A stretch of 64,000 nucleotides of DNA, taken from positions 18,555 to 82,554 of the forward strand of contig PLXT01000115.1 in assembly GCA_003151535.1 (NCBI GenBank). Direction: 5' to 3'. This stretch comes from Methanobacterium sp. Lineage in GTDB: Archaea > Methanobacteriota > Methanobacteria > Methanobacteriales > Methanobacteriaceae. This document shows positions 47,858 through 56,748 of this stretch, one piece after another. How positions within the stretch are numbered: the first letter of the stretch is position 1; each line of letters begins with the position of its first letter. Under the pieces are notes generated by a model that saw only the letters and a list, made by a program, of their open reading frames with translations, was not told the DNA's origin and did not search any database. Both the position numbers and the translations under genes were made by a program.

Positions 47858-49660
47858 TTATAAGACTTCTTTATTTCCATCCTTTATTTTTTTAAGTAGT
47901 TCAAACCCCAATAAGCCTGTTATAGGATTGGAATTATTCCCATCTCCATTAAAAATAATCTCTGGGATTATTTTAATTTTGCCCTCTGCTATTTTTTCAA
48001 TTATTTTCAAATTACCAAATTGTGTGCTTCCCATTGCTTCAACTTGTAATGTAAACGATTGAGCCGTTGCTTTACCTATTGCCTCAATTTTTGAAGCCTC
48101 CGCATCACCTAATAACATTATTTGTTTAGCATCCGCTTCTGCCAATAAAATTTTTGCTTTTGCGTCTCCCTCAGACTTTTTAACAATTGACTCGGCTTCT
48201 CTCTGAGCAATTTCAACAGATTGTTGAGCTGTAACCATTTTAATCTGAATATCAGATAGCGATTTAGCAGCTTCTAAATTTTTACGTTCATTCTGAGCTT
48301 CGCATTCAATTGTATATGTTAATTTCTGTTCTTGAGCAATTTTACGGTCAGTTAATGTTTTCATCAAATCTGATGGAGGTGTAATATCCCCAATTAATGT
48401 ATCAACAGCATGAACATTATATTGTTCAACAACTCTTCCAATCATTTCTTTAGCATCAGCTTGTCTTTCTTGGCGAGTTCCTAGGAATGCGATTACATCG
48501 CTGTTTTGAGCACTATTACGAAAATAATTACCGATGAGGGGTTCAAGCACTTGAGAAACCAAGTTTTGAATGCTACCAAAACGAGCAATTACTTTTGGCG
48601 CTTCAGTGGAAGGAATATGTATGATCTGACTTACATCCAAGTTGAATGTAAAACCATCCTTAGAGCGCACTGTTATAGTGCTTAAATTCTTATCCAAATT
48701 ATGCGCTTCGCTACGACCTGTAGCCCAGTTCAACACAAGATTTGTGGTTGGCACAATTTGCATCTTGGTTGTTTGAGGATTGATAGGATATTTTCCTGGG
48801 TCTAACGGCGTATCCCATACACCCTTCTGACCTCTCTTAACAATGTTACCGTGCTTAAAATCACTACCTGTTACATCTTCACCTTCATCTCCTACATAGG
48901 AGATAATAATGCCCACATTACCGATTGGAATTTCAGTCATGGGTACAGTTTCAAGTTTAACAGCCCATGGATTAATTGTGTAAGAACCTGCAAGAATGAA
49001 TTGTGTCTGTAATCCCTTTTGTCCACCATTTTCCAAAAACTTTTCAAAATTTTGAAAATTGTTATGGCCGTCAACAGGTTTACCTGCAATTTGTCCATCT
49101 TGTAGTGGTACACCATCCAATGTAGTTATAACGCCTACTTGACCATCTTCGATGGCCGTTACATCAGCTAACGTAACTTCGAACAAAAGAGTATTAATAC
49201 GATATACACCAGTATTCAAATACTTGGTTTGTTTACCTTTTTGTCCACCATTTTTCATGAACGCTCTTGAATCCTGATAGTTATCACATTCAACACTAGG
49301 CGCTAGGATGTGCCCGTTTGGTAATTGTGCCCCATCTTTAGCGGAAATTAAACCTATTTTACCTTTACCTACGGCAATGAACCCTTGTAGTTCTATTTTA
49401 TACTGCCAAATCCATTTAGCCCAATGTAACCCTGGGGGTAGTGGATCGATCTGATAACCTGCTTCACCATTGGATGCTATGATGCGTCCGTCAGGTAAAG
49501 ATTTATTACCGACCAATACAAATTTCTTGGTCACAAGACCAATCTTGTCTTCGGGTATGATAATCATACCAAATAAAACTCTTAAAATACGTTTATGTAA
49601 TAAAATTACTAGGATGGGAATAAGAACCCACCAATAAGCCAATAAACTTTGTGCAGTCAT
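47858..49660 (-). CDS. SPFH/band-7 (flotillin-like) protein
   Basis: 600 residues. The N-terminal membrane anchor (LLAYWWVLIPILVILLHKRI) is followed by a large beta-rich region with repeated blocks beginning ENGGQKGLQT and NGGQKGKQT. The SPFH core follows (LSTITVRSKDGFTFNLDVSQ), and then a long coiled coil rich in Ala/Glu (SLSDIQIKMVTAQQSVEIAQ). Flotillins scaffold membranes. Present with PspA, it points to active membrane management during infection. Confidence 0.82.
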   Translation of the reverse strand: MTAQSLLAYWWVLIPILVILLHKRILRVLFGMIIIPEDKIGLVTKKFVLVGNKSLPDGRIIASNGEAGYQIDPLPPGLHWAKWIWQYKIELQGFIAVGKGKIGLISAKDGAQLPNGHILAPSVECDNYQDSRAFMKNGGQKGKQTKYLNTGVYRINTLLFEVTLADVTAIEDGQVGVITTLDGVPLQDGQIAGKPVDGHNNFQNFEKFLENGGQKGLQTQFILAGSYTINPWAVKLETVPMTEIPIGNVGIIISYVGDEGEDVTGSDFKHGNIVKRGQKGVWDTPLDPGKYPINPQTTKMQIVPTTNLVLNWATGRSEAHNLDKNLSTITVRSKDGFTFNLDVSQIIHIPSTEAPKVIARFGSIQNLVSQVLEPLIGNYFRNSAQNSDVIAFLGTRQERQADAKEMIGRVVEQYNVHAVDTLIGDITPPSDLMKTLTDRKIAQEQKLTYTIECEAQNERKNLEAAKSLSDIQIKMVTAQQSVEIAQREAESIVKKSEGDAKAKILLAEADAKQIMLLGDAEASKIEAIGKATAQSFTLQVEAMGSTQFGNLKIIEKIAEGKIKIIPEIIFNGDGNNSNPITGLLGFELLKKIKDGNKEVL

Positions 49661-49680
49661 TTTTATATAATTTTTGAAAA

Positions 49681-49688
49681 CAAATCTA
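49681..49688 (-). promoter_or_regulatory. promoter-like minus-7 box
   Basis: TAGATTTG on the minus strand, 20 bases before the flotillin ATG at 49660. No TTG at 19-20 bases. Confidence 0.4.
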
Positions 49689-49711
49689 CTAAGAGATTAT
49701 GAAGAAAGAAA

Positions 49712-49990
49712 CTAATTCAACGAAAATCTCGCATATTTAGTAGATTCAAATAATGCACATTCTTTTTCATCTATTACACCTTTAACAACATCGATATTGT
49801 GGGTAATACAATTTAATCTTTTTTGAATATCCTCTAGAACTTCTGACTCTCCCTTCATGAGTTTGTCAGCATACAACATGTCTAAAATAAAAACACCTCT
49901 TGTAAGATTTTCTTTAAGCTTAATTAATTGTGGCAGAGTATGCCCTTTAAAGAACTGGGGGTTACTTAAATCTTGGTCTGATTTGAACAT
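49712..49990 (-). CDS. hypothetical protein, 92 aa
   Basis: MFKSDQDLSNPQFFKGHTLP is followed by helices (QLIKLKENLTRGVFILDMLY). Helical throughout; no motif. It overlaps no neighbour and lies three bases from the next gene. Confidence 0.55.
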   Translation of the reverse strand: MFKSDQDLSNPQFFKGHTLPQLIKLKENLTRGVFILDMLYADKLMKGESEVLEDIQKRLNCITHNIDVVKGVIDEKECALFESTKYARFSLN

Positions 49991-49993
49991 GGC

Positions 49994-50494
49994 TTATTTT
50001 TTTGTTATGTATTTTAACTTCTTTTGCAATGTAGAAACACTAGCTGCAATATTCCTGTAATCTTCTTTTGTAAGTATTGGGAGGTGGGATGTTTTATCAA
50101 TTATACACTTTCTTCTTAGCCTTGCAGTAATATTTCTAAGATCATTTATTGCAAAGAGGGCGTGATCCAAATCTGTTTTTTTACCAGCCTTTATAATGTC
50201 TTTGAGGATTTTTTCTTTACCATAGTACTTAGAGGGTTTTGGAGCTATTTTTTTGAGATTCAATTCCACATATTTTTCCAGCATTTTACTATTCTCTTTA
50301 ATAATGCTGTCAAAAATGTTTTGGCTAATTTCTAGAACTTTAGGTTCTAGGGAAGCATCTTTAGCCATTATTCTTAAACTGTTATATGATAAGTCGGGGT
50401 AGTAGCCCTTAAAGATCTTATTCAAATCTTTATTATGTTCTATTATATACAGTGTTTTTAGGATGTTAAATTTAACTTCTTCCAAAAGTTCCAT
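49994..50494 (-). CDS. hypothetical helical protein, 166 aa
   Basis: The start is placed at MELLEEVKFNILKTLYIIEH; an earlier ATG would overlap the promoter-like box at 50511. Helical, lysine-rich. No family recognised. Confidence 0.55.
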   Translation of the reverse strand: MELLEEVKFNILKTLYIIEHNKDLNKIFKGYYPDLSYNSLRIMAKDASLEPKVLEISQNIFDSIIKENSKMLEKYVELNLKKIAPKPSKYYGKEKILKDIIKAGKKTDLDHALFAINDLRNITARLRRKCIIDKTSHLPILTKEDYRNIAASVSTLQKKLKYITKK

Positions 50495-50510
50495 TCTAGC
50501 AGGTTTAACA

Positions 50511-50518
50511 CAAATATA
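50511..50518 (-). promoter_or_regulatory. promoter-like minus-7 box
   Basis: TATATTTG on the minus strand, 16 bases before the ATG at 50494, just after the terminator at 50541-50565. No TTG at the standard distance. Confidence 0.45.
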
Positions 50519-50540
50519 CAAATAATTTTGGAATAAAAAT

Positions 50541-50565
50541 ATAAAAGACCCTATGGGTCTTTTAT
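50541..50565 (-). terminator. Rho-independent terminator
   Basis: A ten-base perfect stem (ATAAAAGACC with GGTCTTTTAT) and five-base loop lie right after the stop of the 50579-50968 gene. The pairing ends in A/T-rich flanks, giving a T-rich tail on either strand. Confidence 0.8.
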
Positions 50566-50578
50566 ATGTTTGAATTAA

Positions 50579-50968
50579 TTATTTAATATCCATTGCCGAT
50601 CTAACCTTTGCTAATTCTTCATCATCGAATTGATAATATGATCCAGTCTCAACGTTTTTAATTTGCTTGACTTTCTTTCTGAATAAAGAACGATTTACAC
50701 CCTTTTCGTCATCTTCTATACCAATCAATTTCATGATATCAACCATGGAGGGTCCACCCAACTTTTCGAAACCTCTTTTTACATCAGCATACTCTTTTTT
50801 CCCAGAAGTATTCTCAGTGTGTTTTTTGATATTTTTATTTTTTTCATGGCCATCCTTACCCCCATTATGGTTAAGCCTATTATTATGCCTATGTTTTTGC
50901 TTTTCATTAATATTGAATAATTCATCTATGGCTTCGCGTAGTTTAATTTTTATATTTTCTTTGCTCAT
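50579..50968 (-). CDS. hypothetical protein, 129 aa
   Basis: The start is placed at MSKENIKIKLREAIDELFN. The middle is rich in His, Lys and Asn (KQKHRHNNRLNHNGG). The C-terminus is a basic helical domain (KKVKQIKNVETGSYYQFDDE). No family recognised. Confidence 0.55.
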   Translation of the reverse strand: MSKENIKIKLREAIDELFNINEKQKHRHNNRLNHNGGKDGHEKNKNIKKHTENTSGKKEYADVKRGFEKLGGPSMVDIMKLIGIEDDEKGVNRSLFRKKVKQIKNVETGSYYQFDDEELAKVRSAMDIK

Positions 50969-51044
50969 ATAATACATATTATACTATATAAATATCTTAC
51001 AATAAGAAAAAATATACTTTAGAGGTATGGTTTTGGGGGGTATT

Positions 51045-51905
51045 CTAATAAAGGATCTTCCTAACGCCTATTTTTAGTTTTTCTAAGGAGGAAATTTTTA
51101 TTTGTCTAATCATTTCCCTAGTCAGACCAACTTCTTGTGACACTTGGTCAAGCGTCATGGGTACACTGCCATTGAGCCCATAAATATTGATCATTATCTT
51201 TTTATCCCTAGGTTTCAACACATTCAATAAGGTATCTAACTCTTTTTGAACGTCTTTTTGAGTTAAAGAAAAATCAGGTGACCTCATACTTTCATCCATA
51301 ATTACATCATACAACGATGTTTCGTTATCACCATGAGAAAACACTCCGTCTAACGAATCGACTTTGAGATTCAGGAATTTTTCAAAATTCTTAATTTCTT
51401 GGGGTGGTACCATACCTTCCAGTTCTTCCAGTACTTCGATAGCATCCACATGTCTACCACGTTGTTGTTCCAATTTATCCATTTTGAGGTTGAACTTAGA
51501 TATGCTAGATACCTTATTACAGGGTATCCTGATCATCTTGGATGTATTGGAGATATATTCATATATAACCTTTCTAACCCAATACACAGCATAGCTAATG
51601 AATTTAAAGCCAGTCTTTGCATCATATCTATCTGCGGCCAATATCAATCCGATATTACCCTCATTTACCAAATCTTCCAACGGCAAGTTTGTTGTTTCAA
51701 ATTTTTTAGCAATCGTTACTACAAACCGTAGGTTCTTTTTGATAAGCTCTTCTTTAGCCCTTTTATCGCCATTGGCGACCTTCAAGCAACATTCATTTTC
51801 TTCATCCAGCGTAAACAATGGGATACTTGCAATATCATTAAGATATTGTTTGAATGACTGGGTGGATTTGTTTGTGATTTTCTGGGAAACTCTTAATGAT
51901 CTCAT
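51045..51905 (-). CDS. sigma-70 factor, Bacteroidota RpoD-like
   Basis: 286 residues. It opens MRSLRVSQKITNKSTQSFKQY, which resembles the Bacteroidota primary sigma. Region 2 contains LRFVVTIAKKFE and GFKFISYAVYWVRKVIYEYI. Region 3 is shortened, and region 4 is VPMTLDQVSQEVGLTREMIR. It should redirect host RNA polymerase, probably to the TAnnTTTG promoters of this phage. A promoter for the sigma gene itself was not found. Confidence 0.88.
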   Translation of the reverse strand: MRSLRVSQKITNKSTQSFKQYLNDIASIPLFTLDEENECCLKVANGDKRAKEELIKKNLRFVVTIAKKFETTNLPLEDLVNEGNIGLILAADRYDAKTGFKFISYAVYWVRKVIYEYISNTSKMIRIPCNKVSSISKFNLKMDKLEQQRGRHVDAIEVLEELEGMVPPQEIKNFEKFLNLKVDSLDGVFSHGDNETSLYDVIMDESMRSPDFSLTQKDVQKELDTLLNVLKPRDKKIMINIYGLNGSVPMTLDQVSQEVGLTREMIRQIKISSLEKLKIGVRKILY

Positions 51906-51921
51906 AAGTCATTGAATTGAT

Positions 51922-52356
51922 TTAATTGTTATCTAACTGTCTTTTAATATCCCTCTCCTTAATACTCTCTTTCCGATCTGGCGCATTTTTCCCTTTGGCA
52001 ACGCCTATTTCTATTTTAATGAAAGAAGTGTCAGAAATTAAAACGTTCAAGGGTATGATGGTTAGGCCCTTTTCCTTGATCGCCTTTGAAAGCTTATTGA
52101 GTTCACCTTTGCGTAAGAGTAAACACCTATCCCTGCTGGGCACATGATTTGTATACTTGATATTAGCATACTCACTAACATGCATATTTCGTATGAATAA
52201 GTCACCACCCGTAAAAGAACAAAAAGCTTCGTTTATTGATGCTTTTAATTGCTTTATTGATTTAACCTCAGTTCCAGTGAGTTGAATACCAGCAGTATAT
52301 CTATCTGTAATGAAGTATTCATGGCTGGCCTTTTTGTTTCGGATGATAATCTTCAT
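51922..52356 (-). CDS. smpB: SmpB, tmRNA-binding protein
   Basis: 144 residues. The N-terminus (KASHEYFITDRYTAGIQLTG) and the central TEVKSIKQLKASINEAF are close to cellular SmpB, and the C-terminus is basic (DRKESIKERDIKRQ). SmpB brings tmRNA into stalled ribosomes. No tmRNA gene was recognised in this window, so it would use the host's. Co-located with RNase R. Confidence 0.9.
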   Translation of the reverse strand: MKIIIRNKKASHEYFITDRYTAGIQLTGTEVKSIKQLKASINEAFCSFTGGDLFIRNMHVSEYANIKYTNHVPSRDRCLLLRKGELNKLSKAIKEKGLTIIPLNVLISDTSFIKIEIGVAKGKNAPDRKESIKERDIKRQLDNN

Positions 52357-52480
52357 TAAACGAATTGAGGATAGTTATGCGCAAAAGTGTGGAAAAAAAG
52401 CAACTAATTCTTAGAGATCACTATGAAATACGCTGGCGTACTTATTGCATGAGATAATCTACTGAGAACTAAAGCGTAGA

Positions 52481-52511
52481 CAAATATACACAGTGTGTGG
52501 AAGAAAAACAA
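52481..52511 (-). promoter_or_regulatory. Bacteroidota-type promoter for smpB and sigma
   Basis: TTG, 20 bases, TATATTTG on the minus strand, with a 125-base leader to the smpB ATG at 52356. The leader contains a short inverted repeat (TACGC with GCGTA). A sequence resembling the start of this promoter recurs at 52387-52412. A riboregulatory role is possible. Confidence 0.65.
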
Positions 52512-52527
52512 CTAATTCTAAAAAGAA

Positions 52528-53178
52528 TTATAAATAAAATGATATAGGCTTATTTCTATATCTGTAGCTCTCTCCCAAGGAGCTAGCATTAACAAAGGTA
52601 GTACCATCCATAATTTTAGTCCCATAACTATGATGAACATGGCCACAGACGTGATATCTTGGCTTAACTTCTACAATTTTCTTATATAATTCCTCACAGC
52701 CAACCCTTAGTCCAGCGTAAGTGTTATCCAGTATGCCATATAGTGGTCCGTGGGTCATAACTATATCCATACCTTGTGGTATAGTCTCCCATTTCTTTGC
52801 AATGGCGGCTCCCCTGTCCACATTAAACGCCCAATCATTAAATCTAGGCTGCCAAGGGCTACCGTATATCTTTATACCATTCAATTCAACCATTTTATCC
52901 ATAAGATACACAATACCCATATCCTGGAACATTGGTGCGATCTCATGGTTATCCTCAAACGCCCAATCGTGATTACCAGCAATGAAGCATTTATAGCGAC
53001 ATTTTAAATTGCCAAACCAAGTTAAAAAGCTTACAATTTCCTTTGTTTTACCCTGCATAGTAATATCTCCAGCATGTAAAACTATTGTATTTTCATAATC
53101 CGTTATGAGAGAGGCTAAGTCTTTTGATAACTCATAATGTCGATTATGGGTGTCACTAATAGTAATTATTTTTATCAC
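52528..53178 (-). CDS. calcineurin-like metallophosphoesterase
   Basis: 216 residues with all metal motifs: ISDTHNRH, LHAGDITMQG, IAGNHDWAFED, MTHGPLYGI and VCGHVHHSYG. It may act on nucleotides or cyclic nucleotides. It is directly downstream of RNase R, so it may share the RNA-related role (inference). Confidence 0.85.
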   Translation of the reverse strand: MIKIITISDTHNRHYELSKDLASLITDYENTIVLHAGDITMQGKTKEIVSFLTWFGNLKCRYKCFIAGNHDWAFEDNHEIAPMFQDMGIVYLMDKMVELNGIKIYGSPWQPRFNDWAFNVDRGAAIAKKWETIPQGMDIVMTHGPLYGILDNTYAGLRVGCEELYKKIVEVKPRYHVCGHVHHSYGTKIMDGTTFVNASSLGESYRYRNKPISFYL

Positions 53179-55079
53179 ATCGCAATCATTAAATTGATAT
53201 TTTTACGTTCAATATCAACGCTGGTTACTTGGACAAGAACTTCATCGCCCAATCGTATAACACGCCCAGTATTATGTCCTTTCACACAGTAGTGCTTCAG
53301 GTCAGTTATATAAGTATCCCCTTGTATTTCGCTAACTCTTACCATACCATCAACCTTGTTTTCAATCAATTCGACGAATACACCATATTCTGTAATGCTT
53401 GTTATTATACCCTTATATAAGAACCCAATTCTTTGACTCATATACACACTCTGCATATATTTAATACTCTCCCGTTCAGCCTTTTGCGCTTTGAGTTCAC
53501 AATTGCTTAAGTATAAAGCCCAATGTTCCAATTGTTCAATACTGGGTGTGGGCTTTTGGGTTAAAAATCTATTTAAGAGTCTGTGTACTATAATATCAGG
53601 ATATCTTCTAATGGGGCTTGTAAAATGAGCATAATCTTCAAACCCCAATCCATAATGCCCCATATTTTTTGTAGTATAAAAAGCTTTTTGCATTGTTCTA
53701 ACAACCAAATTAGAAACTAGATTTTCTTCAGTCTTACCCTTAACATCCACCAATAATTTATTCAAAGATTTTGCAATTTCTTGAGGAGAGGTTATCCTAA
53801 TGTCATAATCAAACTCTTTTATAAATTTTTTCAAATCTAAAAGCTTTTCAGTGCTTGGTTCTTCGTGAACCCTACTGATAACAGGATAGCTGTTATTTTT
53901 TAAAATACGTGCAACGGCTTTATTAGCCAAAAGCATAAATTCTTCAATCAACTTATTAGCATCTTTACTAGTCTTGAATATTATATCAGTAGGCTTACCA
54001 TCTACTAATTTAAATCTTATTTCATCTTTATCGAACGTTAGAGAACCATCTTTTAACCTATCCTTCCTTAACTTATTCGCTAGAACATTCAAGTCGATAA
54101 TACACTTATCAGTACCATATACACTTGAATTATCTTCAATAACCATTTGTGCTCCTTCATACGTATACCTATGATTGGAATGGATAATTGTCTTGCCAAA
54201 CCACTCATGTAGAATATTAGCATCTTTATCCATTGTAAATATAACCGAGAAACACAACTTATCTTCATACGGCCTTAAGCTACATAGTTCATTGGATAGC
54301 CTCTCTGGTAACATAGGGACAACACGATCCACTAAATACACGCTAGTACCTCTGCGATAAGCCTCTTTATCTAAATCAGTGTCTGATTTTAGATAATGCG
54401 ATACATCAGCGATATGTACGCCAACTTGTATATTTCCATCAGCCCATTCCACAGATAATGCATCGTCAAAATCTTTAGCGTCTTCAGGATCAATTGTAAA
54501 TGTTGTAACATTACGCATGTCTTTACGGCTTAAAATTTCATCTTCCGTTATTTCGGCAGATATAGATTTTGCTTCAGCCAAAACATCATATTCGAAATTA
54601 TACGGTAAACCATATTCATGTAGTATTGAATGAATTTCAGCATCATTATTGCCAGCATCCCCCAAAACCTGTATAACTTGTCCGTGTGGATTTTTACTAT
54701 TTTTAGCCCAGTATTTTATCCTAACAATAGCTTTTTGACCATCTTTAGCTTTATTTAATTCGTTTAAAGGAATAAAAATATCCACGAGCAATTTATTACT
54801 ATCAGGAATTAAATATGCACCAGTGGAAACCATGTTAATTGTACCAACATAGTCTTTTTTTGTCCTCCCAACTATTTTTGTAACAACACCCTCTATATTT
54901 CTCCCGCCACCTTTAACTATAAGCACTTTAACAAGATCCAGATGTAATGCGTGATTAGTATTAGCTTTACTGATATATATCTCTTTAGGTAGCTTATCAC
55001 TCTGAAGATAAGCGCTACCACTGGAATTAAAATTAATCGTACCTTTCAAAACATCTCCAATATTAATCATGTCGCCCAC
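53175..55079 (-). CDS. rnr: RNase R (RNase II/VacB family)
   Basis: 634 residues. The N-terminal cold-shock-like domains precede the RNB core: TFTIDPEDAKDFDDALSVE with the metal Asp residues, then VGVHIADVSHYL, FAHFTSPIRRYPDI-like ending, and a C-terminal S1 domain (GIITSITEYGVFVELIENKV). It degrades structured RNA 3' to 5' and assists tmRNA-SmpB in removing faulty mRNA. It overlaps the HAD gene at its start. Rare in phages, as far as I know. Confidence 0.9.
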   Translation of the reverse strand: MGDMINIGDVLKGTINFNSSGSAYLQSDKLPKEIYISKANTNHALHLDLVKVLIVKGGGRNIEGVVTKIVGRTKKDYVGTINMVSTGAYLIPDSNKLLVDIFIPLNELNKAKDGQKAIVRIKYWAKNSKNPHGQVIQVLGDAGNNDAEIHSILHEYGLPYNFEYDVLAEAKSISAEITEDEILSRKDMRNVTTFTIDPEDAKDFDDALSVEWADGNIQVGVHIADVSHYLKSDTDLDKEAYRRGTSVYLVDRVVPMLPERLSNELCSLRPYEDKLCFSVIFTMDKDANILHEWFGKTIIHSNHRYTYEGAQMVIEDNSSVYGTDKCIIDLNVLANKLRKDRLKDGSLTFDKDEIRFKLVDGKPTDIIFKTSKDANKLIEEFMLLANKAVARILKNNSYPVISRVHEEPSTEKLLDLKKFIKEFDYDIRITSPQEIAKSLNKLLVDVKGKTEENLVSNLVVRTMQKAFYTTKNMGHYGLGFEDYAHFTSPIRRYPDIIVHRLLNRFLTQKPTPSIEQLEHWALYLSNCELKAQKAERESIKYMQSVYMSQRIGFLYKGIITSITEYGVFVELIENKVDGMVRVSEIQGDTYITDLKHYCVKGHNTGRVIRLGDEVLVQVTSVDIERKNINLMIAM

Positions 55080-55584
55080 TTTTTATTTCTGTTATATCAA
55101 AGGCGATATCCTTCGATGCACCCCAAACTTTAAATTCGGCAATGTGTAGTTCACGGTCTTCAAACATGTGAATAGTTTCAATCTTTGGGCACTTACTAAT
55201 TAACCCTTCTAAATAATTTAATTTAACTTTCAATGTCTCTCCACCAGTGTTATACAAATATGTATCAAAAGTTAGATCGTAATGCTCTAATAATTTTTCA
55301 ACCTCTGGAGACAATTTTTTTAGTCTCCCAGTCATCATTACCATAAGAGTATTTGGAGCATCCTTTTCTTTTATATAAGCAGCTATTGTCTCTGGGATGA
55401 CTGGCATTTCAAACATGTTAAAATCCAAACTCTGGGCGATTGACCACCACCCCTTGTGAGGCCATTTTTTTCCTGTTTTTTCCTCATACTCTTTGCGGCC
55501 AATAGCAGGCATTGGCGTGTCGATGAGTGTCCCATCTAGATCAAATATCGCCAACCTATCTATTTTATTTAATTCCTTACCCAT
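55063..55584 (-). CDS. HAD-superfamily hydrolase
   Basis: 173 residues. AIFDLDGTLIDTPMPA is HAD motif I, MVMMTGRLKKLS is motif II, and IHMFEDRELHIAEF is the final acidic motif. Similar to HAD proteins in Swiss-army-knife RNA-repair genes. It overlaps the RNase R start, so the two are probably co-translated. Confidence 0.8.
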   Translation of the reverse strand: MGKELNKIDRLAIFDLDGTLIDTPMPAIGRKEYEEKTGKKWPHKGWWSIAQSLDFNMFEMPVIPETIAAYIKEKDAPNTLMVMMTGRLKKLSPEVEKLLEHYDLTFDTYLYNTGGETLKVKLNYLEGLISKCPKIETIHMFEDRELHIAEFKVWGASKDIAFDITEIKSGRHD

Positions 55585-55904
55585 TTTAATATTCTTTTTA
55601 TAAAACTATTATCCTCTTCCAAAGTATCTTTTTCCATTACAGAACCGTATATACGCTTTGTTGCTGAACTTACAAATTGCATCGTTATTGCACCATGTGC
55701 GTCTATTGTTTGCTTTAAGGCACCATTTATTTTACGTAAAGTTACAACTTTTTTTCGGTTTAGTTTGTTTATCGTGATTAAATTATTTTTTTCATACTCA
55801 TCCACATACAATAAAATATTATTAATGTCAGGCTGAGCTTGATATAGCTCACGTATGATTTTATTTTTTAGCTTCTGTTTTCTAGTTCTAAAAGGTCTAG
55901 ACAT
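55569..55904 (-). CDS. basic hypothetical protein, 111 aa
   Basis: MSRPFRTRKQKLKNKIIREL opens a basic helical protein with RKKVVTLRKINGALKQTI. Probably binds nucleic acid (inference). It overlaps the next start by 16 bases. Confidence 0.55.
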   Translation of the reverse strand: MSRPFRTRKQKLKNKIIRELYQAQPDINNILLYVDEYEKNNLITINKLNRKKVVTLRKINGALKQTIDAHGAITMQFVSSATKRIYGSVMEKDTLEEDNSFIKRILKWVRN

Positions 55905-55931
55905 ATTATACGTTATTTTAATCCGTTAGGC

Positions 55932-56303
55932 TTAAACGATTTGAGGAGTTTGAAGCATTAGTATATACGGAGCATACACTGTAGGTGCTAACATGGGTTG
56001 TACTGGGACAAGGTGATTAGGGATAGGCTGATAAAAACGAGAGTTAATATTTTTATTACCCAATGGTCTTGGCCTCCAAAAATAATCAAAGTTAAAACCT
56101 TTGTTTTGCTTATAGCACCAACTTTTAACGTACCATTTTATTTCTTTTCTTTTTAAATTGAAAATTTTTTCAAGTTCAAAACACAAGCTAAACTGGCTTT
56201 TACTATAGTTTAAGGAGAAGGAGTTAGATGCATTCTTATTAACAATTTCACCATCTTTAACAATGAAATTTTGTGTTAAATAATTATGAATGAGTCGTTT
56301 CAT
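55932..56303 (-). CDS. hypothetical protein, 123 aa
   Basis: MKRLIHNYLTQNFIVKDGEI is followed by a basic middle (FNLKRKEIKWYVKSWCYKQN) and a Pro-rich end (LVPVQPMLAPTVYAPYI). No family recognised. Confidence 0.55.
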   Translation of the reverse strand: MKRLIHNYLTQNFIVKDGEIVNKNASNSFSLNYSKSQFSLCFELEKIFNLKRKEIKWYVKSWCYKQNKGFNFDYFWRPRPLGNKNINSRFYQPIPNHLVPVQPMLAPTVYAPYILMLQTPQIV

Positions 56304-56491
56304 TAATTTAAATTAAATGGTTGATCATCTTCTTTATCATCTTCGTCTTCAACCTCATCATCGCTATTTCGCACATTAATCGATTCTATTATATCACCAC
56401 CTTCATCATATACCTCAACATCCAAATCACTATTATTTTCGTTGTAGTTAATAATTATAACATATTCTTTAAGATCGATTGTTTTTCGCAT
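56303..56491 (-). CDS. acidic hypothetical protein, 62 aa
   Basis: MRKTIDLKEYVIIINYNENN is a beta strand pair. The second half is very acidic (DDEVEDEDDKEDDQPFNLN). It overlaps the GIY-YIG gene upstream by 37 bases. It may be a small acidic mimic (inference). Confidence 0.5.
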   Translation of the reverse strand: MRKTIDLKEYVIIINYNENNSDLDVEVYDEGGDIIESINVRNSDDEVEDEDDKEDDQPFNLN

Positions 56492-56748
56492 AGCTTTAAT
56501 TTTTCTGGTCTACTTAACTGCTTTATTCGATATTCTTCTTTAGCTGCTAAACTTCTATTTTCAGCGAAGAAAAACGCAGCAAGTTTAACTGGTCTTCTTA
56601 TTCTAGTATACTTAGCCCCTTTACCAGCATTGTGTTGCTTAATCCTTCTATTAATATCGTTTGTAATACCAGTATATAATGAATGATCTGAACATTGTAG
56701 GATATAGACATACCATTCACGTATACAATTATTTTGCTTTTCGTTCAT
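56455..56748 (-). CDS. GIY-YIG nuclease domain protein (YhbQ type)
   Basis: 97 residues from MNEKQNNCIREWYVYILQC. The core is WYVYILQCSDHSLYTGITND followed by RIKQHNAGKGAKYT and RRPVKLAAFFFAEN, with the usual Glu in AAKEEYRIKQLSR. This compact YhbQ/SLX1-like type is found in bacteria and phages and probably processes branched DNA. It lies in the minus-strand operon, unlike the homing enzyme at 46905. Confidence 0.82.
   Translation of the reverse strand: MNEKQNNCIREWYVYILQCSDHSLYTGITNDINRRIKQHNAGKGAKYTRIRRPVKLAAFFFAENRSLAAKEEYRIKQLSRPEKLKLCEKQSILKNML

Noticed and set aside
51922..52520. A tmRNA gene near smpB.
   Set aside because: The only non-coding stretch is about 170 bases, too short, and no tRNA-like ends or tag reading frame were seen.
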